Positions 21,748 through 30,585 of a stretch of DNA of 32,039 nucleotides are shown piece by piece. The translations under genes were made by a program, and so were the position numbers. The notes under the pieces were generated by a model. That model did no database searches and was not told the DNA's origin. It worked only from the letters and a program-made list of their open reading frames with translations. This DNA comes from CAZILN01 sp964540005 (lineage in GTDB: Bacteria; Bacteroidota; Bacteroidia; Bacteroidales; SM23-62): assembly GCA_964540005.1 (NCBI GenBank), contig CAZILN010000010.1, positions 1 to 32,039 on the forward strand, in the 5' to 3' direction. Each line of letters begins with the position of its first letter. The first letter of the stretch is position 1.

Positions 21748-23115
21748 ATGAGTAAATACAGATTTAGTTTACCCTTACTTATCAGCCTCACCCTTGTTTT
21801 CTCATGCCAGAAAGGCGGAGATAAGGCTGCCTGGACAGAACTGTTTAACGGAACCGACCTCAGCGGTTGGGTACAGAAGGGTGGTAATGCCTTATATTCC
21901 GTTGAGGATGATATGATTGTCGGGACCACAGTAGCGAATACTGAAAATTCATTCCTGTCAACCGAGAAACTTTATGGGGATTTTATTCTTGAACTGGAAG
22001 TTATGGTTGATACATCACTGAATTCCGGCATTCAGATAAGAAGCAACCAGTATCTCAACGGCAGGGTGCATGGGTACCAGGTTGAGATCGATCCGTCACC
22101 CAGGAGCTATAGCGGGGGTATATACGATGAAGCCCGGCGTGCCTGGCTGGATGACCTTTCGATGAATGAGGGTGCCCGGACTGCCTTCCGGATGGATGGA
22201 TGGAACAAATACCGGATAGAGGCAATAGGCAATTCTTTGAAAACATGGATTAACGGGGTGATGTGTGCCAATCTTTTAGATGAGGCTAATGACTCCGGAT
22301 TCATTTCCCTGCAGGTTCACAGTGTGGATGTGGAACGCAGGCCGTGGACAGAAGGAGTAGAGGTCAGGTGGAGAAATATCAGGATACTGACCGGGAACCT
22401 GGAGAAGGAAAGGACCAGGGAAACGGAAGAAGCCACGCTCCGTGAGGTATTGTTAACCAACCGCTTAACTCCTCAGGAGAAGGAGGAGGGATGGCAGTTG
22501 CTGTTTGATGGCCAGACAAGCCAGGGATGGAGGGGCGCCTACAGTGAGGAGTTTCCTGAGGCCACCTGGGTGGTTGAGGACGGAGAATTAAAGGTACAAA
22601 CCTCCGGTGGAGGGGAATCAGTACAGGGAGGGGATATAGTAAGCATAGGGGAGTATTCAGATTTTGATCTGAAGGTTGATTTTAAAATGACACCGGGGGC
22701 AAACAGCGGTATTAAATATTATGTTACGGAATCAGAAGGTAACGAAGGTTCGGCCATTGGCCTCGAATACCAGATTCTGGATGATGAGTTGAATGCTGAT
22801 GCTTTTGAAGGATTTAATGGTAACCATACACTTGCTTCGCTGTACGACCTGATACCTGCAACCAATAAACGGGTGGTGGCTCCGGGCCAATGGAATATGG
22901 CCAGGATAGTATCAAAAGACCATCATGTGGAACACTGGCTTAACGGGAGCAGGGTACTGGAATATGAGATTGGATCGGAAGCTTACCGGGACCTTGTTGC
23001 CAATAGCAAATACAGGGTCTGGGACAAATTCGGTGAAGCCGGATCGGGTCACATCCTGTTACAGGAACATGGTAACATTGTTTCTTTCAGGAACATTAAG
23101 ATCCGCGAACTCTAG
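21748..23115 (+). CDS. Lipoprotein with two DUF1080 (3-keto-disaccharide hydrolase-type) domains
   Basis: A 455-residue lipoprotein: signal MSKYRFSLPLLISLTLVFSC with lipobox Cys20. Two copies of the concanavalin-like DUF1080 fold follow: about 28-215 (WTELFNGTDLSGW ... VRWRNIRIL) and about 245-455 (GWQLLFDGQTSQGW ... VSFRNIKIREL). Both contain the FxLxxxxxxxxxxNSGIxxR/Y core (NSGIQIRSN; NSGIKYYVT) and the YQV/YQI strand. Members of DUF1080 are described as hydrolases of 3-keto-glycosides, cleaving after a dehydrogenase oxidises C3 of the sugar. Nearby Gfo/Idh/MocA genes could supply that oxidation. Single-domain proteins of ~220-280 residues are usual, so the fusion is notable. Whether both copies are active cannot be told. 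Confidence 0.9.
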   Translation: MSKYRFSLPLLISLTLVFSCQKGGDKAAWTELFNGTDLSGWVQKGGNALYSVEDDMIVGTTVANTENSFLSTEKLYGDFILELEVMVDTSLNSGIQIRSNQYLNGRVHGYQVEIDPSPRSYSGGIYDEARRAWLDDLSMNEGARTAFRMDGWNKYRIEAIGNSLKTWINGVMCANLLDEANDSGFISLQVHSVDVERRPWTEGVEVRWRNIRILTGNLEKERTRETEEATLREVLLTNRLTPQEKEEGWQLLFDGQTSQGWRGAYSEEFPEATWVVEDGELKVQTSGGGESVQGGDIVSIGEYSDFDLKVDFKMTPGANSGIKYYVTESEGNEGSAIGLEYQILDDELNADAFEGFNGNHTLASLYDLIPATNKRVVAPGQWNMARIVSKDHHVEHWLNGSRVLEYEIGSEAYRDLVANSKYRVWDKFGEAGSGHILLQEHGNIVSFRNIKIREL

Positions 23116-23195
23116 ATATGTTCATAAAATATTAATTGATAAACAATGAGAGAGCGAAACGCTTGCATTCGTTCTTAAATTTTAAACAAAATACT

Positions 23196-24314
23196 ATGGA
23201 TACCAGGAAAATTCCAGCTCCTCTTTCAATACTCTTGATCACTGTCTTCAGCCTGCTCATCACCACTTGTAAAAAACCGGGGGGTGATGTATCCCCGGGT
23301 CAATCCGGACATCTGCCAACCACTGATTTTAAGGCAGTTGTTATAGTTGACAACCAGGATAAAAATAAGGTTGATATTTATATTGATGGTGAAACTTTTA
23401 CTTCATATGTCTACCCTGCTGATCTGGAAAAGCCGGTACTTTACCCGGTAAGAACTGCAAAGGGTACTGTCATTACCCGGGGATTTCCCCTCGAACCCAG
23501 GGAGGGGGACAGGACTGATCATCCTCATCAGGTCGGTCTCTGGTTTACTTACGGGGATGTGAACGGCTATGATTTCTGGGGTAATTCCTATGCTACGCCT
23601 GAGGAAGATAAACCTCATATGGGATGGATACTTCACCGGGGAGTAAAAAAAGCCGAGAGCAGGGACAACCTTGGGGTTCTGGAACTGGCCATGGACTGGC
23701 AGGTCAGTACCGGCGATGCTAATCCATTTACCATACTTCAGGAAAATACTACCTATGAGTTCAGCGGGAACAACCAGATCAGGCAGATTGACCGTATTAC
23801 CCGCCTGACTGCCCAGGAAGAAGATGTACTATTAAAAGATAATAAAGAAGGACTTTTTGCCATCAGGCTTGACCGGGCATTTGAATTCCCTTCAGAAGAA
23901 GCTCTGGCTTTTATTGATGCACAGGGACAGCCCTCTGAGGTCAAGGTACTGGATAATGAAGGAGTAAGCGGGGATTACCTGAGCAGCGAAGGTGTGACTG
24001 GACTTGATGTATGGGGGAAGCGTGCCGGCTGGGTGAGGCTGAACGGGATCATGGGTGAGGAAAAGATCACAGTTGCCATATTTGATCATAAGCAGAATCC
24101 GGGTCACCCTGCCTGCTGGCATGCCAGGGGGTATGGCCTGTTTTCTGTAAATAATCTTGGACTGGCAGTTTTCAGTGAGGGTCAGGAAGAACTGAACTAC
24201 AGCCTCACAATAGGAGAATCGGTTACCTTCAGGCACCGTATTTATATTACTTCCGGATACTGGGCATCAGAAGAGGAATTAAACCTGGTTTATGAAAATT
24301 TCCAGGCTCATTGA
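23196..24314 (+). CDS. DUF6807 (PmoA-like) lipoprotein
   Basis: A 372-residue protein. I chose the ATG at 23196, which opens a lipoprotein signal (MDTRKIPAPLSILLITVFSL, then LITTC with Cys25); the upstream TTG start adds an unlikely basic tail. The mature part carries the DUF6807 hallmarks: PVRTAKGTVITRGFP, DRTDHPHQVGLWFTYGDVNGYDFWGN, and later DHKQNPGHPACWHARGYGLFSVN. The clustered His, Asp and Trp look like a binding or active site. The family is called PmoA-like after its annotation, but this is not a methane monooxygenase subunit, and no function is established to my knowledge. It is commonly seen beside Gfo/Idh/MocA and DUF1080 genes, as here (80 bp after the DUF1080 gene), which suggests a role in periplasmic sugar breakdown. 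Confidence 0.85.
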   Translation: MDTRKIPAPLSILLITVFSLLITTCKKPGGDVSPGQSGHLPTTDFKAVVIVDNQDKNKVDIYIDGETFTSYVYPADLEKPVLYPVRTAKGTVITRGFPLEPREGDRTDHPHQVGLWFTYGDVNGYDFWGNSYATPEEDKPHMGWILHRGVKKAESRDNLGVLELAMDWQVSTGDANPFTILQENTTYEFSGNNQIRQIDRITRLTAQEEDVLLKDNKEGLFAIRLDRAFEFPSEEALAFIDAQGQPSEVKVLDNEGVSGDYLSSEGVTGLDVWGKRAGWVRLNGIMGEEKITVAIFDHKQNPGHPACWHARGYGLFSVNNLGLAVFSEGQEELNYSLTIGESVTFRHRIYITSGYWASEEELNLVYENFQAH

Positions 24315-24330
24315 TTTTTCGCTCTTTTAA

Positions 24331-25374
24331 TTACAATTCAACCGCTTTTTGTTTCTCACTGCTGGCCAGTGCTGCATCTATAATCCTGATAACATCCCGG
24401 CCCTGCTGGGCAGTTACCGCGGGTGCACCTCCTTCAGTCAGGGCCCGGTGAACAGTATCATAATAAGCCAGGTAGTTACCCGGCAGGCTTTCTATCTTTC
24501 CCTGATAATGAAGCCCATTTATAGTTGTATCCAGGCTGCCATAGTTTTCTTCGCATTCTTCACCCCATCCCGGACCACCGGGCAGGATGCCTGCCTTTAA
24601 TTGTTCTTCCTGCGGATCAATACCCCCTTTGAGAAAGGATCCCTCGGTCCCGTGCAAAAGGTAACGTGGTCCGGGCAACCGTACCAGATACCCCGCTTTC
24701 AGGGTAACTTTCACCTTTGGGTAATTAAGCCATAAGGTAAAGGCGTCATCAATCTTGCTGCCGCTCCGCTGCCTGCGGATGTCAGCCGTGACGGATGCAG
24801 GCAGTCCAAAAAGGACAAGGGCCTGGTCAATAAGGTGTGGTCCCAGGTTGTAAATGGTCCCGGTCCCGGTTTTAGCCAGTTCTTTCCAGGTATTCTCCTG
24901 TACATAATTCCTGAAACGGTCAAAATGGGCTTCATATTCAACCAGCCTGCCCAGCATTTTTCCATCAATGACTTTCCTGATGGTCAAAAAATCACTGTCC
25001 CAGCGCCGGTTCTGAAAGACAGATATTAACAGTCCCTTTTTCTTTGCTATCACTATCAGTTCATCGGCCTGCTGGCTGGTCTGGGTTAATGGTTTTTCTA
25101 CAACCACATGTTTCCCTGCTTCAAGGGCCTGAAGGCACATTTCATAATGGAGGTTATCAGGCGTGTTGACTATGACAAGTTCAATTTCAGGATCAGCCAG
25201 CATTTCATCATAAGTACGCACAATCCTTGCATAAGGGTATCTTTCATGGGATCTGTTGCTGGTCCTTTCCAGGATAAGGGCAATATCAAAACCCTGATGA
25301 ACATGTAGCAAGGGGGCATGAAATACCCATCCTGACATTCCGAAGGACGCTATACCGGTCCGTATTTTTCTCAT
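24331..25374 (-). CDS. Gfo/Idh/MocA family NAD(P)-dependent oxidoreductase (cytosolic)
   Basis: A 347-residue dehydrogenase acting on a sugar or cyclitol hydroxyl. The N-terminal Rossmann fold begins at RTGIASFGMSGWVFHAP (5-21), with ERTSNRS as the end of the second strand, IVNTPDNLHYEM, and the family signature GKHVVVEKPLTQT (87-99; Lys94 catalytic). The C-terminal alpha/beta domain has NLGPHLIDQALVLFG, whose His is the usual catalytic partner. No signal peptide, so it acts in the cytosol. The gene faces the DUF6807 gene tail to tail with 16 bp between, and is divergent from the ApbE-like gene. The sequence looks closest to YdgJ/scyllo-inositol-type oxidoreductases, a weak judgement; the substrate is unknown. 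Confidence 0.92.
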   Translation of the reverse strand: MRKIRTGIASFGMSGWVFHAPLLHVHQGFDIALILERTSNRSHERYPYARIVRTYDEMLADPEIELVIVNTPDNLHYEMCLQALEAGKHVVVEKPLTQTSQQADELIVIAKKKGLLISVFQNRRWDSDFLTIRKVIDGKMLGRLVEYEAHFDRFRNYVQENTWKELAKTGTGTIYNLGPHLIDQALVLFGLPASVTADIRRQRSGSKIDDAFTLWLNYPKVKVTLKAGYLVRLPGPRYLLHGTEGSFLKGGIDPQEEQLKAGILPGGPGWGEECEENYGSLDTTINGLHYQGKIESLPGNYLAYYDTVHRALTEGGAPAVTAQQGRDVIRIIDAALASSEKQKAVEL

Positions 25375-25463
25375 CCGGTTAAGTATTAGGATTTAGATGG
25401 TCTGAAATTATAAAAAAAACAGGATACATTTTGTACTTTTAGCTCCGTCCTAATTCAGTCACA

Positions 25464-26384
25464 GTGGAACCGGGTACTTATTCTTTAGAACACAGGCTAT
25501 TTCATGATCATTATTTCGCCATGGGTACACGCTTTGATATGGTGCTCACTCAGGTGGAGGAGGAACAGGCAAAAGAAGCCTCACAGCTGATCAAAACAGG
25601 GATCACAGACACTGAGAAACTGATAAGCTGTCACGATCCTGAAAGCCAGGTATATAATATTAACTCCAGAGCTCACATTTCACCCCTTGCCTTGGACGGG
25701 AAGCTGTGGAACATCTTCATGAGTGCCCGCACTTACCATGAAAGGACAGCAGGATTGTTTGATATCAGTCTTAAACCTCTTAAGGACCTTGGGGTTGAGA
25801 ACCGGGAGGTGGTCAGAGATGGTGTCTCAGCGCTGACCGGGTGGGATAAGATTGTGCTGGATCCTCATAACAGGACGATCTCTTTCAGACAGAAGGGCTG
25901 CGCCGTGGATTTTGGAGGTTTTGGTAAGGGGTTTGCCCTGGACCGGGTGAGGGATTTGTTGCATCAGATGAATGTTGATAATGCTTTTATCAGCTTCGGG
26001 GAAAGTACGGTGCTGGCATTGGGACATCATCCTCACGGGGATTGCTGGAGGGCGGGAGTGAAGCATCTACTCATCCCCGGAAAAAGCATTGAAAATTTTG
26101 AGATATCCGACCAGGCCCTTTCTACATCGGCCAGTTATACCGGGACAGATACCGGGAGGAAATATGTGCACATTTATCATCCGCACACGGGAAAACCGGT
26201 CTATAAGAATGTATCGGTTAGTGTTGTTGCCTCTATGGCGCTTGATGCCGAAGTTCTGTCCACGGCCCTGCTGCTTGCCGATAAGGAAGATATTATTGTT
26301 ATGAAACCAAATTTTCCGGGAGCGAGGGGTATCATAATCGACTATACCGACGCTGCGTGCATACCTGAAAGATTTGCCTGGTAG
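25464..26384 (+). CDS. ApbE-like FAD:protein FMN transferase, leaderless
   Basis: Attaches FMN to Thr/Ser of target flavoproteins, or binds FAD. The protein is 306 residues and starts at GTG 25464, directly at the domain, with FAMGTRFDMVL at 18-28, so no signal peptide or lipobox, unlike most ApbE. It has DISLKPLKDLG (100-110), the FAD-binding stretch DFGGFGKGFALDRV (149-162), HPHTGKPV (239-246), and the metal-site region MALDAEVLSTALL (258-270). The usual LGGD/GGN turn is replaced by FGEST (178-182), which may weaken FAD or Mg binding. No protein with the FMN-acceptor motif [S/T]GA[T/S] is apparent in the window. Set among Gfo/Idh/MocA genes; if active, its target lies elsewhere. Family secure, activity uncertain. 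Confidence 0.88.
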   Translation: MEPGTYSLEHRLFHDHYFAMGTRFDMVLTQVEEEQAKEASQLIKTGITDTEKLISCHDPESQVYNINSRAHISPLALDGKLWNIFMSARTYHERTAGLFDISLKPLKDLGVENREVVRDGVSALTGWDKIVLDPHNRTISFRQKGCAVDFGGFGKGFALDRVRDLLHQMNVDNAFISFGESTVLALGHHPHGDCWRAGVKHLLIPGKSIENFEISDQALSTSASYTGTDTGRKYVHIYHPHTGKPVYKNVSVSVVASMALDAEVLSTALLLADKEDIIVMKPNFPGARGIIIDYTDAACIPERFAW

Positions 26385-26510
26385 CAGGACCGGCCACAGA
26401 ATCCGGCAAGAACATGTGTTGAAAATGAGCCTGGATTAATATTTGATAGTTAAAATGTTCTTTGTAATTTCAAGCGTCTTTTTCCGGGTAAAAACTAATC
26501 AGTTTATAAG

Positions 26511-27773
26511 ATGATACAAGACGATGTAAACAGGCGGGATTTTATAAAAACTTTCGGCATGATTACCGGTACAGCCATGATGGCATCTGTACCCTGGCTC
26601 AATGTTCTGCATGCAAAGAGCAAAAGCCAGTCCATTACAGGAACAGTGAAGCTGGCAATACTGGGAGTGGGTTCAAGAGGCAGCTTGCTGACCTTACTGT
26701 TACAGGACACTCCCGGTGTGGAGATAATTGCCTATTGTGATGATTATCCGCCGAATTTCAAAATGGCCGGAGAATTAATCGGTCCGGGTGCAAAAGGTTT
26801 TACTGACTACAGGGAAATGTTAAAGATGGCAGAGATCGAAGCTGTTGTAATTGCAACGCCTCTTTATGAACATGCCAGGATGACGGTCGATTCCCTGAAC
26901 GCAGGCAAACATGTATTCTGTGAGAAGGCTATGGCGAGGACCCTGGAAGATTGTAAAAGGATGGTCGATGCCCAACGTGAGACAGGTCAGATCCTGCAGA
27001 TAGGCCACCAGAGGATGTTTGATGTGAAGTATCTGAAAGCCGTAAAAGAGATCAGGCAGGGCAAACTCGGGAACATTACACAGATCAGGGCATACTGGCA
27101 CCGCAACAATGACTGGAGGAGACCCATACCCGGTCCCGAACTGGAAAGGAAAATCAACTGGCGCCTGTACAGGGAGTATTCCCTTGGACTGATGACCGAA
27201 CTGGCCTCACACCAGATACAGGTGGCCAACTGGATCCTGGATGAAGTACCTCAGTACGTATCTGGTTTCGGAAGCATTAATCACTGGCATGACGGACGTG
27301 AAGTATTTGATAATGTGAACCTTGTTTACCAGTATCCTTCAGGTTCCCACCTGATTTATGATTCCATGACCAGCAATAAAAAGTATGGATATGAAGAACA
27401 GATTATGGGTCCCCTGGGTACCATGGAACTGGAAGCAGGAAAGGTATTTGAGGAATTTCCTCCTCCCGCTCCGGGCATCCTTCAGCTGATCAACCAGATT
27501 GAAAACAGGGTGTTTGATACCATACCCATAGGGGGAGCCAGCTGGGTACCGGATGATCCAAGTGCAGACAAGGGTAAGTATATCATGGACAGGGTACTGA
27601 ATTCTGACGGTACCGATATGGAGCTAATTGCCTTTGCCGAATCTGTCAGATCAGGAACTCATACCGATGAGCTCCTCAGGCAGGCGTTTTATGCGAGCAT
27701 AGCTACTCTGCTGGGGGATCAGGCAATGTTGAAAAGGGAAGTTCTGGAATGGCCACAGGAATATATGATCTAA
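26511..27773 (+). CDS. Gfo/Idh/MocA family oxidoreductase with Tat signal
   Basis: A 420-residue oxidoreductase exported folded with its bound nucleotide: the Tat motif NRRDFIKTFG lies at 7-16 (Arg8-Arg9), followed by a hydrophobic stretch. Rossmann loop VKLAILGVGSRGS (46-58), then VVIATPLYEHARM, and GKHVFCEKAMART (132-144), where the usual EKP is EKA but Lys139 is kept. The C-terminal domain has GLMTELASHQIQVANWIL with His234. Tat-type members include GH109-like enzymes and sugar dehydrogenases such as those proposed for 3-keto-glycoside formation. It shares its compartment with the DUF1080 lipoprotein, which makes an oxidise-then-cleave partnership plausible. The next small membrane gene starts 10 bp downstream. 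Confidence 0.92.
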   Translation: MIQDDVNRRDFIKTFGMITGTAMMASVPWLNVLHAKSKSQSITGTVKLAILGVGSRGSLLTLLLQDTPGVEIIAYCDDYPPNFKMAGELIGPGAKGFTDYREMLKMAEIEAVVIATPLYEHARMTVDSLNAGKHVFCEKAMARTLEDCKRMVDAQRETGQILQIGHQRMFDVKYLKAVKEIRQGKLGNITQIRAYWHRNNDWRRPIPGPELERKINWRLYREYSLGLMTELASHQIQVANWILDEVPQYVSGFGSINHWHDGREVFDNVNLVYQYPSGSHLIYDSMTSNKKYGYEEQIMGPLGTMELEAGKVFEEFPPPAPGILQLINQIENRVFDTIPIGGASWVPDDPSADKGKYIMDRVLNSDGTDMELIAFAESVRSGTHTDELLRQAFYASIATLLGDQAMLKREVLEWPQEYMI

Positions 27774-27783
27774 ATCTCAAAGA

Positions 27784-28029
27784 ATGAAGGAAACAATAAT
27801 ATCAGCAAAGAGAAAAAAAACCGAATTACAGTGGTTGCTCGGATCATTCCTGGCTGCATACATTTTGAACATCATTGCAATAATCTCTTACCATACTTCA
27901 TGGAAGGAACTGTACAGCAAGATCCACATTGTTATCTTGCTGTCAATAATCATTTATATCCTGTTACTGATACTGAGGCTGCTTGTCAGGCTTGTGTTCA
28001 GGTTAGTCCGGCGGGACAACAAAACTTAG
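27784..28029 (+). CDS. Small two-helix membrane protein of unknown function
   Basis: An 81-residue protein with a basic start (KRKKTE), a hydrophobic segment at about 18-36, a short loop with SYHTSWKELYSK, a second hydrophobic segment at about 47-68 and a basic tail (RLVFRLVRRD). The charge pattern suggests both ends in the cytosol. It starts 10 bp after the Tat oxidoreductase gene, so it is probably translated from the same message. I do not recognise the family. A helper role to the oxidoreductase is possible but only positional. Confidence 0.65.
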   Translation: MKETIISAKRKKTELQWLLGSFLAAYILNIIAIISYHTSWKELYSKIHIVILLSIIIYILLLILRLLVRLVFRLVRRDNKT

Positions 28030-28086
28030 GACAATTATTTTTAAGAGGATAAAGACAAGTCCGGGTTTAAAGGGAATAATCTGTTA

Positions 28087-29013
28087 ATGAGACGTTTATA
28101 TATTTCTATCTGGCCAGCACTCTTACTGCTGGTCATTCTTACCTGTGCCAATTGCCAGAACAGCCGGCAGGCCGCGGGGGTAACTGACAGTCTGAAGGTC
28201 ACACTTGTGCTGGAGGTTGAAGCCCTGGACCGCCTGCTGCCTGAGAACTCCGGGATCATTTTCTTCCGCAACAGGTTGTGGACCTTTAACGACAGCGGGG
28301 GGGACCCTGTTATTTATGCTTTCTCACCGGCCAGCGGTAAGGTGCTCCAGACCATAGAGATACGTAATGCGATGAACCTGGACTGGGAAGAGATTGCGCA
28401 GGACAGGGATTTTATATATGTAGGTGATATAGGGGATAATTATGGTCGCAGGAAGAAGCTGGTCATCTATAAGGTAGCCAAGAAGTCTGTCCCTTTATCG
28501 AGATATACCAGCCTGAAAGCCGGGAAAATAACATTCTCTTACTCAGACAAACAGGATGATATGGATATCAGACAGGGAAGAAGCCATGACTGTGAAGCCT
28601 TTTTTGTATATAATGATACCATATATCTTTTTACCAAGAACAGGCATGATCAGACCAGCAGCCTTTATAAAATTCCTGTGGTTCCAGGGAACTATGAAGT
28701 TAGTGCCTCGGCTGTGTTTCAGTCCGGGGGACTGATAACCGGGGCGGATATAAGTGATGATTCGCAGTTTGTAGTTCTTACCGGGTACAGGGACTATATA
28801 CCCTTTGTCTGGGTCCTGTATGATTATACCCTGCCTGATTTTTTCTCCGGCCGCATGCAACGCTTCGACTTTGAGGATGTTCCGCACATTCAGAACGAAG
28901 GGATAGCAATAAAGAATGCCTCAAGAATCTTTATTTCCACTGAACGCAGTACTTTCCCTCCCCGGTTATACACAATTGATCTGAGCAGTATCCTGGAGTC
29001 CGGGAAACATTAA
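28087..29013 (+). CDS. Exported lipoprotein, probable beta-propeller, unknown function
   Basis: A 308-residue protein. The start MRRLYISIWPALLLLVILTC gives a signal peptide with Cys20 and Cys23 both near the end; Cys20 is the likelier lipidation site, although Thr at -1 is unusual. The mature part is rich in short beta strands with turns: LWTFNDSGGDPVIYAFS, LDWEEIAQDRDFIYVGDIGDN, HDCEAFFVYNDTIYLFTKNR, LITGADISDDSQFVVLTGYRD and IQNEGIAIKN. The WEEIA...GDIGDN pattern recurs in uncharacterised Bacteroidota proteins that I take as six-bladed propellers. Acidic loops could bind calcium. It lies 57 bp after the small membrane gene and faces the PqaA-like gene with 29 bp between them. Function unknown. 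Confidence 0.8.
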   Translation: MRRLYISIWPALLLLVILTCANCQNSRQAAGVTDSLKVTLVLEVEALDRLLPENSGIIFFRNRLWTFNDSGGDPVIYAFSPASGKVLQTIEIRNAMNLDWEEIAQDRDFIYVGDIGDNYGRRKKLVIYKVAKKSVPLSRYTSLKAGKITFSYSDKQDDMDIRQGRSHDCEAFFVYNDTIYLFTKNRHDQTSSLYKIPVVPGNYEVSASAVFQSGGLITGADISDDSQFVVLTGYRDYIPFVWVLYDYTLPDFFSGRMQRFDFEDVPHIQNEGIAIKNASRIFISTERSTFPPRLYTIDLSSILESGKH

Positions 29014-29042
29014 ACCGGTTTCCTCCGCTGAAAATCCAGGAC

Positions 29043-30503
29043 TTAATGCTCCGCCGGCCGGGTACCCTGAGGGTGTTCTGAATGAAAGGGACCAAAGGGG
29101 TAAGTATCCGGTGTGACCAGTGTACCGCTGGTGAAGGTTAGCGGGAACTCTGAATCCGGGTTGAAGATTATTTCAACCAGTCCGGCTTTATATCCTGGCT
29201 CAGCCCTGGTAAAATGGACAGCATACTTACCATCATCCTGCCGGCTGATCTCTTCCTTCTGCCAGGCCTCACCAATGACATAGATGCGAAAGTCCCTTCC
29301 TGATTCGTTGACAGCTTCCCATTTATTAATGATGTAATCGGCCCCGGGATCAAGCTGGATGAATATGGTATCACTGCTAATGCTCCAGTCGAACTCCGGG
29401 AATTCAGCTTCAGTTATCACTGTATTATAAAATGAGATAAGGCTGGCTGGCTGATATGTGCCTTTCAGTCCGTGGTTCCCGTTGGGTACATACTGGAGGT
29501 AACTGGCCCCTTTCAGATCATCCCAGTAGAATTGCCATGAATCGGTCACAAAGAATTCATCACAGGTGGCGTTGATCAGCAACTTTGGGATGGTCAGCTG
29601 ATCTATGAAGGAATATGGTCCGACCATGGCCAGAAGCCTGTTAAATTCTTCGGATCCTATCCAGTCCATTATACCCTCCTGCACATACTCATCCACGGCC
29701 GGTGACCATTCCCCGTAACAGCGCCAGTGGTGCTCAAAGGAGGGAACAATGTTCAGCAGGTCAATAACAATGGGTGCCATTCCTATGACACGCTCATCGA
29801 CAGCAGCGGTGGTCCAGGTGGTCCATCCCCGTTTGGAAGCCCCTGTAACAAAAAAGCCATCTACAGGCTTGCCCTCAAGCATACTGATTTCCTCTACCAC
29901 GTCCATTGCCCTGACCACAGCACGGGTCATGGGAAACCTGGCCAGCCATTCCAGTTTATCATCAGAGGCACCGCTTTCCAGGTACTGTCTCCAACCATAT
30001 GCAATCAGGTCATCCTCATACCTGTCATCCTTTTGATCTCCCTGGAAGTTAATGGGCTGGCAGGGGATATTGCTTACATAAGCGATGACGGATCCGGTTG
30101 CCACGGCCGCAGAAATCAGCCAGTCATCGGCCCGGGGACATACAGTATCATGCGTGGAGCCCCCGCCTATGATCATCATGGATTCGTTTTCAAAGATCCG
30201 GTCAGGAATGATTATATTGAGCCAGTGCCACCACTCCACTGCATCCACTTCATCTTCTGTCAGCCAGGTGCCCGATACCATCCTGATCCGGTACTCTTTC
30301 CAGTTTTCCCCGGTCACCGTATCTTCAACGGAATACCTGAATGCATCATCCCCACCCATCACATATGCTTTCAGGGGATGGGTGGCTTCAGGAATGGTTT
30401 TACGGGGTGAGCATGAGGCTGTGAGCACAATGACAAGGACCATAATAAAGATACCCTGGTAAGTCCGGGATGATCCCTGAAAAATATCTGCCTGGTTTTT
30501 CAT
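29043..30503 (-). CDS. PhoPQ-activated pathogenicity-related (PqaA-type) lipoprotein
   Basis: A 486-residue alpha/beta-hydrolase-fold protein anchored by the lipobox LTASC (Cys31). Family signs: TWLTEDEVDAVEWWHWLNIIIP (79-100), GGGSTHD, SNIPCQPINF, YGWRQYLESGASDDKLEWLARFPMTRAVVRAMD, and VTGASKRGWTTW (219-230). Ser223 in GASKRG, Asp315 in NATCDEFF and His344 in PNGNHG would make a catalytic triad. The family is named after a PhoPQ-regulated Salmonella protein linked to peptide resistance; no enzymatic substrate is established to my knowledge. It lies 82 bp after the gene at 30586-31938 on the same strand. No PhoPQ system is visible here, so the name should not be read as regulation. Confidence 0.92.
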   Translation of the reverse strand: MKNQADIFQGSSRTYQGIFIMVLVIVLTASCSPRKTIPEATHPLKAYVMGGDDAFRYSVEDTVTGENWKEYRIRMVSGTWLTEDEVDAVEWWHWLNIIIPDRIFENESMMIIGGGSTHDTVCPRADDWLISAAVATGSVIAYVSNIPCQPINFQGDQKDDRYEDDLIAYGWRQYLESGASDDKLEWLARFPMTRAVVRAMDVVEEISMLEGKPVDGFFVTGASKRGWTTWTTAAVDERVIGMAPIVIDLLNIVPSFEHHWRCYGEWSPAVDEYVQEGIMDWIGSEEFNRLLAMVGPYSFIDQLTIPKLLINATCDEFFVTDSWQFYWDDLKGASYLQYVPNGNHGLKGTYQPASLISFYNTVITEAEFPEFDWSISSDTIFIQLDPGADYIINKWEAVNESGRDFRIYVIGEAWQKEEISRQDDGKYAVHFTRAEPGYKAGLVEIIFNPDSEFPLTFTSGTLVTPDTYPFGPFHSEHPQGTRPAEH

Positions 30504-30585
30504 AACTGCTGGTTTTAGGGTAGTAAATACACTGTTATGATGTGTTAATTCTATTTTTCTGCTTACATACTCAATCCGGTATGTT

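Noticed and set aside
23101..23195. TTG start at 23136 for the DUF6807 gene
   Set aside because: The ATG at 23196 starts directly at a good lipoprotein signal; the added residues are basic and polar and would spoil it.
29727..30410. Open frame of 227 codons on the plus strand opposite the PqaA-like gene
   Set aside because: Antisense to a well-supported gene; rich in Pro, His and Cys without motif, typical of a shadow frame.
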